Shown: one piece after another, positions 1-7,922 of the stretch
Layout of the letters: each line of letters begins with the position of its first letter
Position numbering within the stretch: position 1 is the stretch's first letter
Source of the DNA: Patulibacter minatonensis DSM 18081
GTDB lineage: Bacteria; Actinomycetota; Thermoleophilia; Solirubrobacterales; Solirubrobacteraceae
Reading direction: 5' to 3'
Assembly (NCBI RefSeq): GCF_000519325.1
Contig: NZ_KI912613.1
Span: 3,801,859 to 3,865,858 of the forward strand
DNA: 64,000 nucleotides
Position numbers and translations under genes: made by a program
Notes under the pieces: model-generated
What the model saw: the letters and a program-made list of their open reading frames with translations, nothing else
Databases searched by the model: none
What the model was told of the DNA's origin: nothing

Positions 1-822
1 GACACGACGACGAGCACGAGCGAGCCCGCGAAGACCGAGACGAAGGTCAACACCGAGGCCGTGGCGCTGCTGCCGGCCGAGGTCAAGTCCAAGGGCACGC
101 TGACGGTCGCGGCCGACGCGTCGTACGCCCCCAACGAGTTCTTCGACAAGGACGGGAAGACCATCATCGGTCTCGACCCCGACCTCGCGAAGGGCCTCGG
201 CGAGGCCCTCGGCCTGAAGCTGGAGGTCAAGAACGCCGGCTTCGACGGCATCATCGCGGGCCTCCAGTCGGGCAAGTACGACCTCGGCATGTCGTCCTTC
301 ACCGACACGAAGGAGCGCGAGAAGGTCGTCAACTTCGTCACCTACCTGCGTGCCGGCACGTCGTTCTTCACGAAGGCCCAGGGCGGCCCGGAGGTCACCG
401 ACCTCGCGAGCCTCTGCGGCCTGAAGGTCGCCGTCGAGAAGGGCACCACGCAGGAGACCGACGCGCAGGCGCAGGCGAAGAAGTGCGGCGGGAAGAAGCT
501 CGAGCTGTCGTCGCTGCCCGACCAGAGCGCCGCGAACCTCGCGCTCTCCAGCGGCCGCGCCCAGGTCAGCATGGCCGACTCTCCGGTCGCCGACTACCAG
601 GTGAAGATCGCGGGCGGGCAGTTCAAGATCGCCGGTCAGCCCTACGGCACCGCCCCGTACGGCATCGCCGTGCCGAAGAAGCTCGGTGACCTGACCAAGG
701 CGCTGCAGGCGGCGCTGAAGGGCATGATCGCCGACGGCTCGTACCAGAAGATCCTCGACAAGTGGGGTCTCGAGAAGAGCGCGGCGATCACCGATCCGGT
801 CATCAACGGCGCCGAGAGCTAG
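1..822 (+). CDS. Amino-acid ABC transporter substrate-binding protein (5' end missing)
   Basis: Extracytoplasmic solute-binding protein of the bacterial family 3 (polar amino acid) type, which delivers ligand to the permease encoded next. The reading frame is open to the first base of the window, so the signal peptide and probable lipid-anchor cysteine lie outside. What is seen starts with a Thr/Ser/Glu-rich linker, then the first lobe ([48 protein letters not shown]) and the second lobe, ending with a typical C-terminal helix ([11 protein letters not shown]). It is followed after 5 bases by the permease start. The ligand cannot be told from sequence alone; similarity is to cationic and polar amino-acid binders. 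Confidence 0.9.
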   Translation, partial: DTTTSTSEPAKTETKVNTEAVALLPAEVKSKGTLTVAADASYAPNEFFDKDGKTIIGLDPDLAKGLGEALGLKLEVKNAGFDGIIAGLQSGKYDLGMSSFTDTKEREKVVNFVTYLRAGTSFFTKAQGGPEVTDLASLCGLKVAVEKGTTQETDAQAQAKKCGGKKLELSSLPDQSAANLALSSGRAQVSMADSPVADYQVKIAGGQFKIAGQPYGTAPYGIAVPKKLGDLTKALQAALKGMIADGSYQKILDKWGLEKSAAITDPVINGAES

Positions 823-827
823 GCCCG

Positions 828-1769
828 GTGGCCACGAGCCCCACGTCCCCCGCGTCCGACGCGGGGGACATCAAGGCGGTCCCGGTCCGGCACTACGGCC
901 GGTGGCTGTTCGCGCTGATCGTCCTGGTCTTCGTCGCGTCCCTGCTGTCGTCCGCGATCCGCAACGACAACTTCAAGTGGGACGTCGTCGGCGACTACCT
1001 GTTCGCCGACCGCGTGCTGCGCGGTCTCTGGCTGACGATCTGGCTCTCGACGGTGGCGGTGGTCCTGGGCATCGCGCTGGGGACGCTCCTCGCGGTCATG
1101 CGGCTGTCGGACAACCCGGTGCTGCGCTGGGTCTCGCTGGCCTACATCTGGTTCTTCCGCGGGACCCCGGTCTACGTGCAGCTCCTGGGGTGGAGCTTCA
1201 TCGGGGCGCTGTACTCGACGATCAGCTTCGGCGTGCCCTTCGGCGGTCCGGTGCTGGTCAGCGCGAACGGCAACGACCTGATCACCCCGATCACGGCCGC
1301 GATCCTCGGTCTCGGCCTGAACCTCGCGGCCTACCAGGCGGAGATCGTCCGAGCCGGGTTGCTGTCCGTCGACGAGGGGCAGGTCGAGTCGGCCAAGGCC
1401 CTCGGCATGACCGGGGCGCAGTCGATGCGGCGGATCGTCCTGCCACAGGCGATGCGGGTGATCATCCCGCCGACGGGGAACCAGGCGATCGACATGCTGA
1501 AGACCAGCTCGCTGGTCGCCACGATCGGCGTCGCCGACCTCCTCTACAGCGTCCAGCTGATCTACGCGCAGAACTACCAGCAGGTGCCGCTGCTGGTGGC
1601 GGCATGCATCTGGTACCTCCTCATGACCTCCATCCTGTCGATCGGCCAGTACTACCTCGAGCGGCACTACGCGGCCGGCAACGTGCGCGAGCTCCCGCCG
1701 ACGCCGCTCCAGCGGGCGAGGGCACGAGCTGCGTCCGTGCGCTTCGGCGGACCGGGGAACCCGGGATGA
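828..1769 (+). CDS. Amino-acid ABC transporter permease (HisM/GlnP type)
   Basis: Integral membrane permease of the His/Glu/Gln/Arg type. The start chosen is GTG at 828, 5 bases after the binding-protein stop; an open extension upstream overlaps that gene and was not used. About 313 residues: a cytoplasmic N-terminal tail (~30 residues), a first membrane segment ([15 protein letters not shown]), then the ABC-permease core with [20 protein letters not shown] and further segments. The ATPase-contacting EAA loop is clear ([20 protein letters not shown], then [13 protein letters not shown]). It overlaps the ATPase gene by 4 bases (ATGA), indicating translational coupling in a three-gene operon. 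Confidence 0.93.
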   Translation: MATSPTSPASDAGDIKAVPVRHYGRWLFALIVLVFVASLLSSAIRNDNFKWDVVGDYLFADRVLRGLWLTIWLSTVAVVLGIALGTLLAVMRLSDNPVLRWVSLAYIWFFRGTPVYVQLLGWSFIGALYSTISFGVPFGGPVLVSANGNDLITPITAAILGLGLNLAAYQAEIVRAGLLSVDEGQVESAKALGMTGAQSMRRIVLPQAMRVIIPPTGNQAIDMLKTSSLVATIGVADLLYSVQLIYAQNYQQVPLLVAACIWYLLMTSILSIGQYYLERHYAAGNVRELPPTPLQRARARAASVRFGGPGNPG

Positions 1770-2542
1770 ACGCCGCGAGCGGCACGCCGATGGTCGAGGC
1801 GTTGAACGTGCACAAGCGCTTCGGCCTCAACGAGGTGCTGAAGGGCATCGACATGACGGTGCAGCCCGGCGAGGTCGTCTGCCTGCTGGGGCCGTCCGGC
1901 TCCGGCAAGTCGACGTTCCTGCGCTGCATCAACCACCTCGAGACGATCCACCGGGGGCGCATCTCCGTCGACGGCGCGCTCGTCGGCTACCGCGAGAAGA
2001 ACGGCCGGCTGCACGAGCTGCCGGAGAAGGACGCCGTCCGGCAGCGCGCCGAGATCGGGATGGTCTTCCAGCGGTTCAACCTGTTCGCGCACAAGACCGC
2101 GCTGCAGAACATCGTCGAGGCGCCGGTGCTCGTGAAGGGCGTCGCGAAGAAGGACGCCGAGGCGCGCGCGGGCGAGCTGCTCACGCGGGTCGGCCTGGGC
2201 GACCGCGGCGGGGCGTACCCGTCGCAGCTGTCGGGCGGCCAGCAGCAGCGCGTGGCGATCGCCCGCGCACTGGCGATGGATCCGAAGCTCATGCTGTTCG
2301 ACGAGCCGACGTCCGCGCTGGACCCCGAGCTCGTGGGCGACGTCCTCGACGTCATGCGCGACCTCGCGAAGGCCGGCATGACGATGGTCGTGGTCACGCA
2401 CGAGATCGGGTTCGCCCGCGAGGTGGGGGACCGCGTCGTCTTCATGGACGGCGGGGTGGTCGTCGAGGAGGGCCCGCCCTCGCAGGTGCTCGACGCCCCG
2501 CGCGAGGAGCGCACGAAGGCCTTCCTCTCGAAGGTCCTCTGA
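1766..2542 (+). CDS. Amino-acid ABC transporter ATP-binding protein
   Basis: Cytoplasmic ATPase of the GlnQ/HisP family that powers the preceding permease. 258 residues from ATG 1766; ATG 1790 ([12 protein letters not shown]) is an alternative start close to the usual family N-terminus. All motifs are present: Walker [11 protein letters not shown]-loop [10 protein letters not shown], signature LSGGQQQR, Walker [13 protein letters not shown] and switch His in VVTHEIGFA. An insertion between Walker A and the Q-loop ([20 protein letters not shown]) is common in this subfamily. Last gene of the operon; a strong hairpin follows at 2621. Confidence 0.95.
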   Translation: MNAASGTPMVEALNVHKRFGLNEVLKGIDMTVQPGEVVCLLGPSGSGKSTFLRCINHLETIHRGRISVDGALVGYREKNGRLHELPEKDAVRQRAEIGMVFQRFNLFAHKTALQNIVEAPVLVKGVAKKDAEARAGELLTRVGLGDRGGAYPSQLSGGQQQRVAIARALAMDPKLMLFDEPTSALDPELVGDVLDVMRDLAKAGMTMVVVTHEIGFAREVGDRVVFMDGGVVVEEGPPSQVLDAPREERTKAFLSKVL

Positions 2543-2620
2543 GCAGCGGCCGGGTCCCGCCCCGGGCGTCTCGGGGGCCGGGCGCGTCGGACCGCGGCCG
2601 GGACCGGGGCACCCGGGAGG

Positions 2621-2656
2621 GACGGTCGGGCGGTCGGTGACGACCGCCCGACCGTC
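2621..2656 (+). terminator. Strong hairpin, probable terminator of the ABC operon
   Basis: Perfect 16-bp inverted repeat (2621-2636 with 2641-2656) closed by a GTGA tetraloop. It lies 79 bases after the ATPase stop and 64 bases before the next gene. There is no T-run, as usual in very GC-rich genomes, so efficiency is uncertain. Confidence 0.6.
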
Positions 2657-2719
2657 TACGCTGCTGGCAGTGCTCGCGCACGCGGGCACGTAGGTCGTTC
2701 GGTCCCTCCGGGAGGTCCC

Positions 2720-3925
2720 ATGCGTCACGACCCGATCAACGCCACCAGCGGCTCCGCGCCGCCGAGGGGCAAGAGCGACCGGCGCCCGCGCCGTGCGGCC
2801 ACGCGCCCGCCGACGCCGCTGGATCTCGGGATCCCGGTGGCGGCCACGGAGGACCAGGGCGAGCTCCTCGCCGCTGAGGTCATGGATCCGGAGCGCACCG
2901 AGCCGATCGTCTGCCTGTCGACCCGCGCGGGGGAGGACCGTCCCGCGTTCGACCACCACCGCGTGCGCAAGGAGGTCGGCCGCGACGCGATCATCCGCGC
3001 GGTCCGCACCGGTCCTGCCAGCCGCTTCCTCTCTGCCCTCCTGCCCACGCAGCTCGGCGTGTTCGGCGGCGCGGCGCGGATCTGGTGGCCCGGCGTCGAC
3101 GACGACTCCGACCCGCGCGATCACCCGCTGGTCCTCGACCGCATGGGCCGCTACGGCCCGCGGGCGCTCGAGGTCCTGGGGGAGCGCTTCAACGAGGGCC
3201 CGCCGACCGGCCCGTCCAAGCGGCCCCCGATCGCGCCGAAGCACGGCGGCAAGCTCGTCGCGCTCCCCGGCGGGGCGGAGCGCGAGCGCCGGGCGGAGTC
3301 CCAGCACTGGACCCCACCGGCGTCGCCGGACCGCGATCAGCAGCTCCTCCTCGGGGCCCTCGACACGGCCCGCGACGAGATCCGGACGCTACGCGAGAAG
3401 CTGGCCGAGCTCCGCCTGGACGCGATGACCCCGGGCGACCGCAACGCCGCGATCGCGCGTCGCAGGGCGACGGAGGTCCCCGAGCAGGCGACGCCCCCGT
3501 CCGTCCGCGTCGACCAGCTGGCCCAGCTCGCGATCCCGGAGGCCGTGCACCGGGACCGCGTGCGCGCCCACCACCTGGAGATCGTCGCCGCGTGGCTCGC
3601 CCGCGACCACGACGCCGGCCGTCGCGACCGCCCGCTCGGGCCGTTCGCGATCGGTGCCGACTACCTGGAGTCCGTCGACCGCAACCGCGGTCGCGTGTCG
3701 CCGGAGGCCCTGGCCGCCGTCGCGGCGCGCATCGCGTCGGGCAAGCAGGGGGAGGCCGACGACCTCGACGTCGGCGCATGGACGACGGACGCCGGCGATC
3801 AGGAGCTCCGCGCCGAGGACGGGTCGCCCTGCTGGTCCTGTGCGGTCCCCGGGGTCGACGGCGGGCTGCGGCTGCGCTGGTGGACCCGCGAGGACGGCGC
3901 GGTCGAGCTGCGCGACCTGGTCTGA
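2720..3925 (+). CDS. Protein of unknown function with a predicted coiled coil
   Basis: 401 residues; I do not recognise the family. Start ATG 2720 is preceded by GGAGGT at 2711-2716 with a short spacer. The first ~40 residues are basic and disordered-looking. Residues ~45-150 look folded (FLSALLPTQLGVFGG, ARIWWPGVDDDSDPRDHPLV, then a hydrophobic RYGPRALEVLGERF). A charged helix around residues 210-245 (LDTARDEIRTLREKLAELRL) probably forms a coiled coil. The C-terminal ~150 residues are acidic, with a CWSC motif near the end. No signal peptide or membrane segment. It stands alone between the ABC operon and convergent rnd, so context gives no function. Confidence 0.7.
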   Translation: MRHDPINATSGSAPPRGKSDRRPRRAATRPPTPLDLGIPVAATEDQGELLAAEVMDPERTEPIVCLSTRAGEDRPAFDHHRVRKEVGRDAIIRAVRTGPASRFLSALLPTQLGVFGGAARIWWPGVDDDSDPRDHPLVLDRMGRYGPRALEVLGERFNEGPPTGPSKRPPIAPKHGGKLVALPGGAERERRAESQHWTPPASPDRDQQLLLGALDTARDEIRTLREKLAELRLDAMTPGDRNAAIARRRATEVPEQATPPSVRVDQLAQLAIPEAVHRDRVRAHHLEIVAAWLARDHDAGRRDRPLGPFAIGADYLESVDRNRGRVSPEALAAVAARIASGKQGEADDLDVGAWTTDAGDQELRAEDGSPCWSCAVPGVDGGLRLRWWTREDGAVELRDLV

Positions 3926-3949
3926 GGGGCCGGGGTCGGCCGCCGGGCG

Positions 3950-5119
3950 TCAGCGCTCGGCGGTCACCGTCCGGTCCGGGCCGACCCGCAGCGTCAGCTC
4001 GCCGTTGAGCAGCGCGAAGATGTCCTTGCCGACGACGTCGCCGCGCCAGCCGGTGAGCGTCCGGATCTGGGGCTGGTCGGTGCCGTCGCGCCACGCGGCG
4101 ATGATGCGCTGGAGGTCGGAGCGGTTGGCGAGCAGCTCGTAGGCGAGCTCCTCCTGCTTCGCGCGCGTCCGGACCAGCGTCTCCGTCAGCGCGACGAGCT
4201 CGGGGTCGACCGGGTCCTGGCGGACCGGGCGCTCCCGCTCGACGGGGATCGGCTCGTAGTCGCGGCCCTCGGCGATCGCGCGCAGCAGGCGGTCGCCGCG
4301 GCGGTGCAGCGTCGCCTCGGTGACGCCGCGGATCTGCTGGAGCCGCTCGCGGTCCCGCGGGCGGCGCTTGGCGAGCTCCACGAGCGTCTGGTCCTGGAGC
4401 ACGGTGGAGGGCGGACGGTCGGCCTTCGACGCCTCCTCCTCGCGCCACTCCAGGAGCCGGAAGGCGACGGCGCGCTGGGCGGGGTCGAGGCCGTCGATCC
4501 GCGGCAGCCGGGGGAACAGGAGCTCCGGCTCGCGGCTGTCGCTGACGTCCTCGAGGACGCGGCACTCCTCCAGCGCCCAGTCGAGGCGGCCGAGGTCGAC
4601 CAGGCGGTTCTGGATCGCGACCGAGAGCTGGAGGATGTGCTGGACGTCCTCCGCGGCGTACCGCTTCTGCTCGTCGCTCAGCGGCCGCTGCTCCCACCGC
4701 GTGAAGCTGGCGGACTTCTCGAGCTTGACCTTCAGGACCTCGCGCAGCAGGGCGTCGTAGCCCATCTGCGACCGCAGGCCCGCGAAGCCGGCGGCGAGCT
4801 GGGTGTCGAAGACCCCGCGGACCTCGGTCTCCCACGTGCGCTTGAGCAGCGCGACGTCCTGCCGGCCCGCGTGGAAGACGATCTCGATCGCCGGATCGGC
4901 CAGGACCTCGGCCAGCGGCGCGGGATCGAACTCGTCGGCGATCGGGTCGAGCAGCTCGATCCGGATGCCGCCGCTGGGGGTGTCGACGGCCACCTGCGCC
5001 AGGCAGAGCAGCGGGCGGTAGCGGCCCTCGCCGACGAACTCGGTGTCGATGCCCAGCCGTCCGTACTGGCGAGCGGCCTCGGCGAGTTCGCGGACGACGG
5101 TGTCGGTGGAGCGCGGCAC
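3950..5119 (-). CDS. rnd: Ribonuclease D (3'-5' exoribonuclease, DEDD family)
   Basis: Exonuclease that trims 3' ends of tRNA precursors and other stable RNAs. 389 residues from GTG 5119. The DEDDy catalytic motifs are visible: DTEF near residue 24 (Exo I), FHAGRQDVALL (Exo II) and YAAEDVQHIL (Exo III, Tyr four residues before Asp). A first HRDC domain follows (AVAFRLLEWREEEA to IRGVTEATLHRRGDRLL) and a second helical region completes the RNase D layout. A TAGGCT -10-like box lies 11 bases upstream. The C-terminus converges on the unknown protein ending at 3925. Confidence 0.93.
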   Translation of the reverse strand: MPRSTDTVVRELAEAARQYGRLGIDTEFVGEGRYRPLLCLAQVAVDTPSGGIRIELLDPIADEFDPAPLAEVLADPAIEIVFHAGRQDVALLKRTWETEVRGVFDTQLAAGFAGLRSQMGYDALLREVLKVKLEKSASFTRWEQRPLSDEQKRYAAEDVQHILQLSVAIQNRLVDLGRLDWALEECRVLEDVSDSREPELLFPRLPRIDGLDPAQRAVAFRLLEWREEEASKADRPPSTVLQDQTLVELAKRRPRDRERLQQIRGVTEATLHRRGDRLLRAIAEGRDYEPIPVERERPVRQDPVDPELVALTETLVRTRAKQEELAYELLANRSDLQRIIAAWRDGTDQPQIRTLTGWRGDVVGKDIFALLNGELTLRVGPDRTVTAER

Positions 5120-5174
5120 AGGTGGGAGGGAGCCTATCCCCGTGGGGCGACGGTCCGCCCGCCGTCCGGGGGAC

Positions 5175-5690
5175 TCAGCGCCTCCGCGGCCGGCGGGACC
5201 CGGGCCGCCCTGCGCGGCGAGCGCCCGAATGTGGATGGGCTCCCGGCTCCGGCGCGGGCTTCCGGGGGGCGTGGGGGTCTTCCCGGGCCGCGGGAGACGG
5301 CGTGGCAGGCGCGGACGTGGCCGATGCGGCGTGCGCCGGGGCCGGTCCGATCGGGGCGGGCCCCGCGGCGACGGACCCGGGGAGCGGCCCGCGCGGCAGG
5401 ATGTCGCCCGCCCGCTCGGCCTCGTCGAGCAGGTCCTCGGACGCCTCGTCGGGCCACACGCCGTACTTCTGCATGAAGGTCCGGGCGCCGAGCTCGTCGT
5501 CGCGGTCCCGCTCGCCGCGCAGGCCCATGCGGTGGATCTTGTTCGACACGACCACGCCGAGCCCGCCGCCGAGCATCAGCGCCGCGCCCTCGAGCCCGAT
5601 GATGTCGGGGCTGATCACGACCATCGCCAGGCCGACGGCGAAGATCAGCGCCGGCAGCCAGAAGCGGACGATCTTGACCGGCGTGAACAC
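5175..5690 (-). CDS. Small membrane protein with Pro/Ala-rich tail
   Basis: About 171 residues from GTG 5690. Two hydrophobic segments near the N-terminus (FWLPALIFAVGLAMVVI and LEGAALMLGGGLGVVV) probably form a hairpin in the membrane. A charged cytoplasmic part follows (MGLRGERDRDDELGARTFMQ, then YGVWPDEAS, EDLLDEAERAGD), and then a low-complexity Pro/Ala/Arg tail of ~70 residues. Family not recognised. The frame remains open upstream into the antisense of gluQ, but composition there is that of a shadow frame, so the short version was chosen. Downstream of gluQ in the same direction, 85 bases away. Confidence 0.6.
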   Translation of the reverse strand: MFTPVKIVRFWLPALIFAVGLAMVVISPDIIGLEGAALMLGGGLGVVVSNKIHRMGLRGERDRDDELGARTFMQKYGVWPDEASEDLLDEAERAGDILPRGPLPGSVAAGPAPIGPAPAHAASATSAPATPSPAAREDPHAPRKPAPEPGAHPHSGARRAGRPGSRRPRRR

Positions 5691-5748
5691 GTACCCGAGT
5701 GTCCCACGCGGACGGTCCGGGCCGACCACGCGGGCGGCGGGGGGCAGG

Positions 5749-5804
5749 CGAGCGGCCCGGCGACCGGGTCCCGGGTCAGACGAGCGGCCCGGCGACCGGG
5801 TCCC
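5749..5804. repeat. 24-bp direct repeat copying the 3' end of gluQ
   Basis: Identical 24-base copies at 5749-5772 and 5781-5804 (period 32). The right copy encodes the last residues of GluQ-RS (around DPVAGPLV); the left copy lies just beyond its stop. This looks like a local tandem duplication. Confidence 0.8.
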
Positions 5805-6705
5805 AGCGCAGCGGCACGACACCGCGGAGGTGGTCCACCTCGAACCGCGCGACGAGCTCCTCGGGGGACGGACGGTCGCCGGGCCCGCACAGCCCGAGAC
5901 TCGCGGCGAGCTGGGACCGCACGGCGACCGCGTCCTCGCCGAGCGCGGCCCGGTCGGCCAGCGTGACCGCCCCGTCGCGCTTGGCCAGTCGTCGGCCGTC
6001 GGGGCCGAGCACGAGCGGGACGTGCAGGTACGTCGGGGGCGCGTGCCCGAGTGCCTCGGCCAGCCAGGCCTGCCGCGGGGCGCTCGTGGCCAGGTCGTCC
6101 CCGCGGACGACCTCCCCGACGTCCTGCCAGGCGTCGTCGACGACGACCGCCAGGTTGTAGGCGAAGCCTCCGTCCCCCCGGCGCACGACGAAGTCGTCGA
6201 CGACGGCCGAGAGCTCGCCCAGGACCGCGTCATGGGCGGACTGACGGACACCCTCGGCGCGCACCCGCAGCGCGGCGGGTCGGCCGCGCTCCTCGTGCGC
6301 CGCGCGTGCGGCGGCGTCGAGGTGGGCGCAGGTCCCCGGGTACGCGCCCTCCGGTGCGTCGGCGTGTGGCGCCCCGGCGGCCTCGCGGATCTCGGCGCGG
6401 GTGCACCAGCACGGGTAGACGAGGCCGAGGTCCGCGAGGCGCCGGACGGCGTCCGCGTAGGCGTCGTCGCGGTCGGACTGCCGGACGATCTCGCCGTCCG
6501 AGTCGATCCCGAGGGCCGCCAGGTCCCGGAGCTGCGACGCCTCGTGCTCCGGCCGGCTGCGCCCGCGGTCGAGGTCCTCGACCCGCATGAGGAACCGGCC
6601 ACCGGTGCTGCGCGCGCGGAGCCACGCGACGAGCGCGGTGCGGAGGTTCCCGAGGTGCAGCGGCCCGCTCGGACTCGGGGCGAACCGGCCGTCGTGGTGG
6701 GCCAT
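5776..6705 (-). CDS. gluQ: Glutamyl-Q tRNA(Asp) synthetase
   Basis: A tRNA-synthetase paralogue that glutamylates the queuosine base of tRNA(Asp) and lacks the anticodon-binding domain. 309 residues, far shorter than GltX, from ATG 6705 (MAHHDGRFAPSPSG). HIGH-type motif HLGNL near residue 16; KMSKS-like LAKRDG near residue 235. The family zinc site C-x-C-xn-Y-x3-C is present (CWCTR and YPGTC). TACCCT at 6712-6717 sits 6 bases before the start, fitting a leaderless transcript. A longer in-frame start at 6777 was rejected because the added residues precede the conserved N-terminus. Confidence 0.92.
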   Translation of the reverse strand: MAHHDGRFAPSPSGPLHLGNLRTALVAWLRARSTGGRFLMRVEDLDRGRSRPEHEASQLRDLAALGIDSDGEIVRQSDRDDAYADAVRRLADLGLVYPCWCTRAEIREAAGAPHADAPEGAYPGTCAHLDAAARAAHEERGRPAALRVRAEGVRQSAHDAVLGELSAVVDDFVVRRGDGGFAYNLAVVVDDAWQDVGEVVRGDDLATSAPRQAWLAEALGHAPPTYLHVPLVLGPDGRRLAKRDGAVTLADRAALGEDAVAVRSQLAASLGLCGPGDRPSPEELVARFEVDHLRGVVPLRWDPVAGPLV

Positions 6706-6838
6706 GCGGGCAGGGTAGCGACGGTCGCCCGGCGGCCGTGCGGCCGGTGCGACGGGCGGTGCCTGCGCGGCGACCATCCGTCCGCCGGTACCACGGCGCT
6801 ACGCAGAGCCCTTCCGCGCGTGCGTATCCTCGGCCCCG

Positions 6839-7327
6839 ATGGAGTCCAGCCAGTTCAGCAAGCGCGGGGCGAAGGCCCGCGGTCTCGACGAGGGGTCGGC
6901 GGACGCCCCTGCGGTCGACGAGGCGCACCGCGAGTGCTGGGTCTGCCGCAGCACCGGCAAGCTGATCTCCGGCGCCGACGGCGAGCCGCACGAGGTCGTC
7001 TGTCCCTGGTGCGAGGGCACCAAGCTCACGATCCCGGCGCACGACGCCCAGCTGAAGCCGTCCGAGACCCCCCGCGAGAAGACCCCGGAAGAGGTCGAGG
7101 CCGCGAAGGAGCGCGCGAAGGCGATGCTCGCCAAGCGCGGGGCGGCGAAGAAGTCGGCCGACGCCAAGGCCGCGGGCACGAAGCCCGCCGCGAAGAAGCG
7201 CGCGCCCGCCAAGAAGGCCGGCGCGAAGAAGTCGACGCGCAAGCCGGCGGCGAAGAAGGACGTCCCGCCGGCGAACGCGCCGATCCCGCGTCCGATGACG
7301 CGCAAGACCGTCAAGTCCGACGGCTGA
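6839..7327 (+). CDS. Zinc-ribbon protein with histone H1-like Lys/Ala tail
   Basis: 162 residues from ATG 6839, with TATCCT at 6825-6830 eight bases upstream. Residues ~33-62 carry two Cys pairs (CWVC and CPWCEGTKL), reminiscent of DnaJ/RNHCP-type zinc ribbons. A short charged helix follows (EEVEAAKERAKAMLAKRG). Residues ~100-145 consist of AAKK/PAKK-type repeats like those of H1-like and mycobacterial HU tails. A nucleic-acid-binding role is inferred from the zinc ribbon plus polycation; no characterised family is recognised. Confidence 0.7.
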   Translation: MESSQFSKRGAKARGLDEGSADAPAVDEAHRECWVCRSTGKLISGADGEPHEVVCPWCEGTKLTIPAHDAQLKPSETPREKTPEEVEAAKERAKAMLAKRGAAKKSADAKAAGTKPAAKKRAPAKKAGAKKSTRKPAAKKDVPPANAPIPRPMTRKTVKSDG

Positions 7328-7372
7328 CGGGCCGACCGGCGGCCCGGGGGGCCGACCGCCGCCCCGGCTCCC

Positions 7373-7867
7373 TCAGAACGCGGCGCCGACCGCGGGCCCC
7401 TGCGCCGCGGTCGCGGGCGCCGTCTCCGGCGTCGACGGCTTCTCGGGCGCGGGCTCGGCCGGCTGCTCCCCGGCGGGCAGCGCGGGCTTGACGACGAGCT
7501 CGCCGATGCTCGTGCCGGAGTCCTCGAGCTTGAGCGGGAAGCGCCCCGCGGTGATCGCGGTGACGATGACCGGCGTGGGCACGTTCGCGGCGATCGACTC
7601 GTCGAGCCCGAACGCCTCGAGCGTCAGGGTGTCGAGCTCGGGGATCGTCACGTTCAGCGTCACGGTGTCGCCGACACGCATCTCGATCGGCTTCTTCGCG
7701 GGCACGTCCGCTTCCAGCTCCTTCGACGGCGCCGTCGAAGGCGGGGTGGCCCGCGTCGTCGTCGTACGACCCCGCTCGACCCGGTCGTTGGTGGCCGCGA
7801 GGCCGGCGACGAGCGCGAGCAGCGCGACCATCGCGGTGGCGACGACGAGGAGACGGAGGGGCTGCAT
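7373..7867 (-). CDS. Secreted or membrane-anchored protein, possible cupredoxin-like fold
   Basis: 164 residues from ATG 7867 (an in-frame GTG lies one codon upstream). An N-terminal signal/anchor (LLVVATAMVALLALVAGLAA) is followed by a Thr/Pro linker. A ~65-residue beta-rich domain follows (MRVGDTVTLNVTIPELDTL, then TAGRFPLKLEDSGTSIGELV), resembling cupredoxin-like domains used in EfeO-like and other exported proteins. No copper-ligand His/Cys/Met set is seen, so metal binding is not supported. The tail is Pro/Ala/Glu-rich. Separate from the pilus genes that end at 7923. Confidence 0.6.
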   Translation of the reverse strand: MQPLRLLVVATAMVALLALVAGLAATNDRVERGRTTTTRATPPSTAPSKELEADVPAKKPIEMRVGDTVTLNVTIPELDTLTLEAFGLDESIAANVPTPVIVTAITAGRFPLKLEDSGTSIGELVVKPALPAGEQPAEPAPEKPSTPETAPATAAQGPAVGAAF

Positions 7868-7922
7868 CACCCTGCATCATGGCGCACCGCCACCCGAGCG
7901 GGTGGCGGTGCGGCCGGTGGAC

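Noticed and set aside
4304-5476. Long open frame on the plus strand opposite rnd
   Set aside because: It is antisense to a well-supported RNase D and has the Arg/Asp/Leu-biased composition typical of shadow frames in GC-rich DNA.
7373-7867. Copper-binding cupredoxin
   Set aside because: The beta pattern fits the fold but no His/Cys/Met ligand set is present, so only a fold resemblance is reported.
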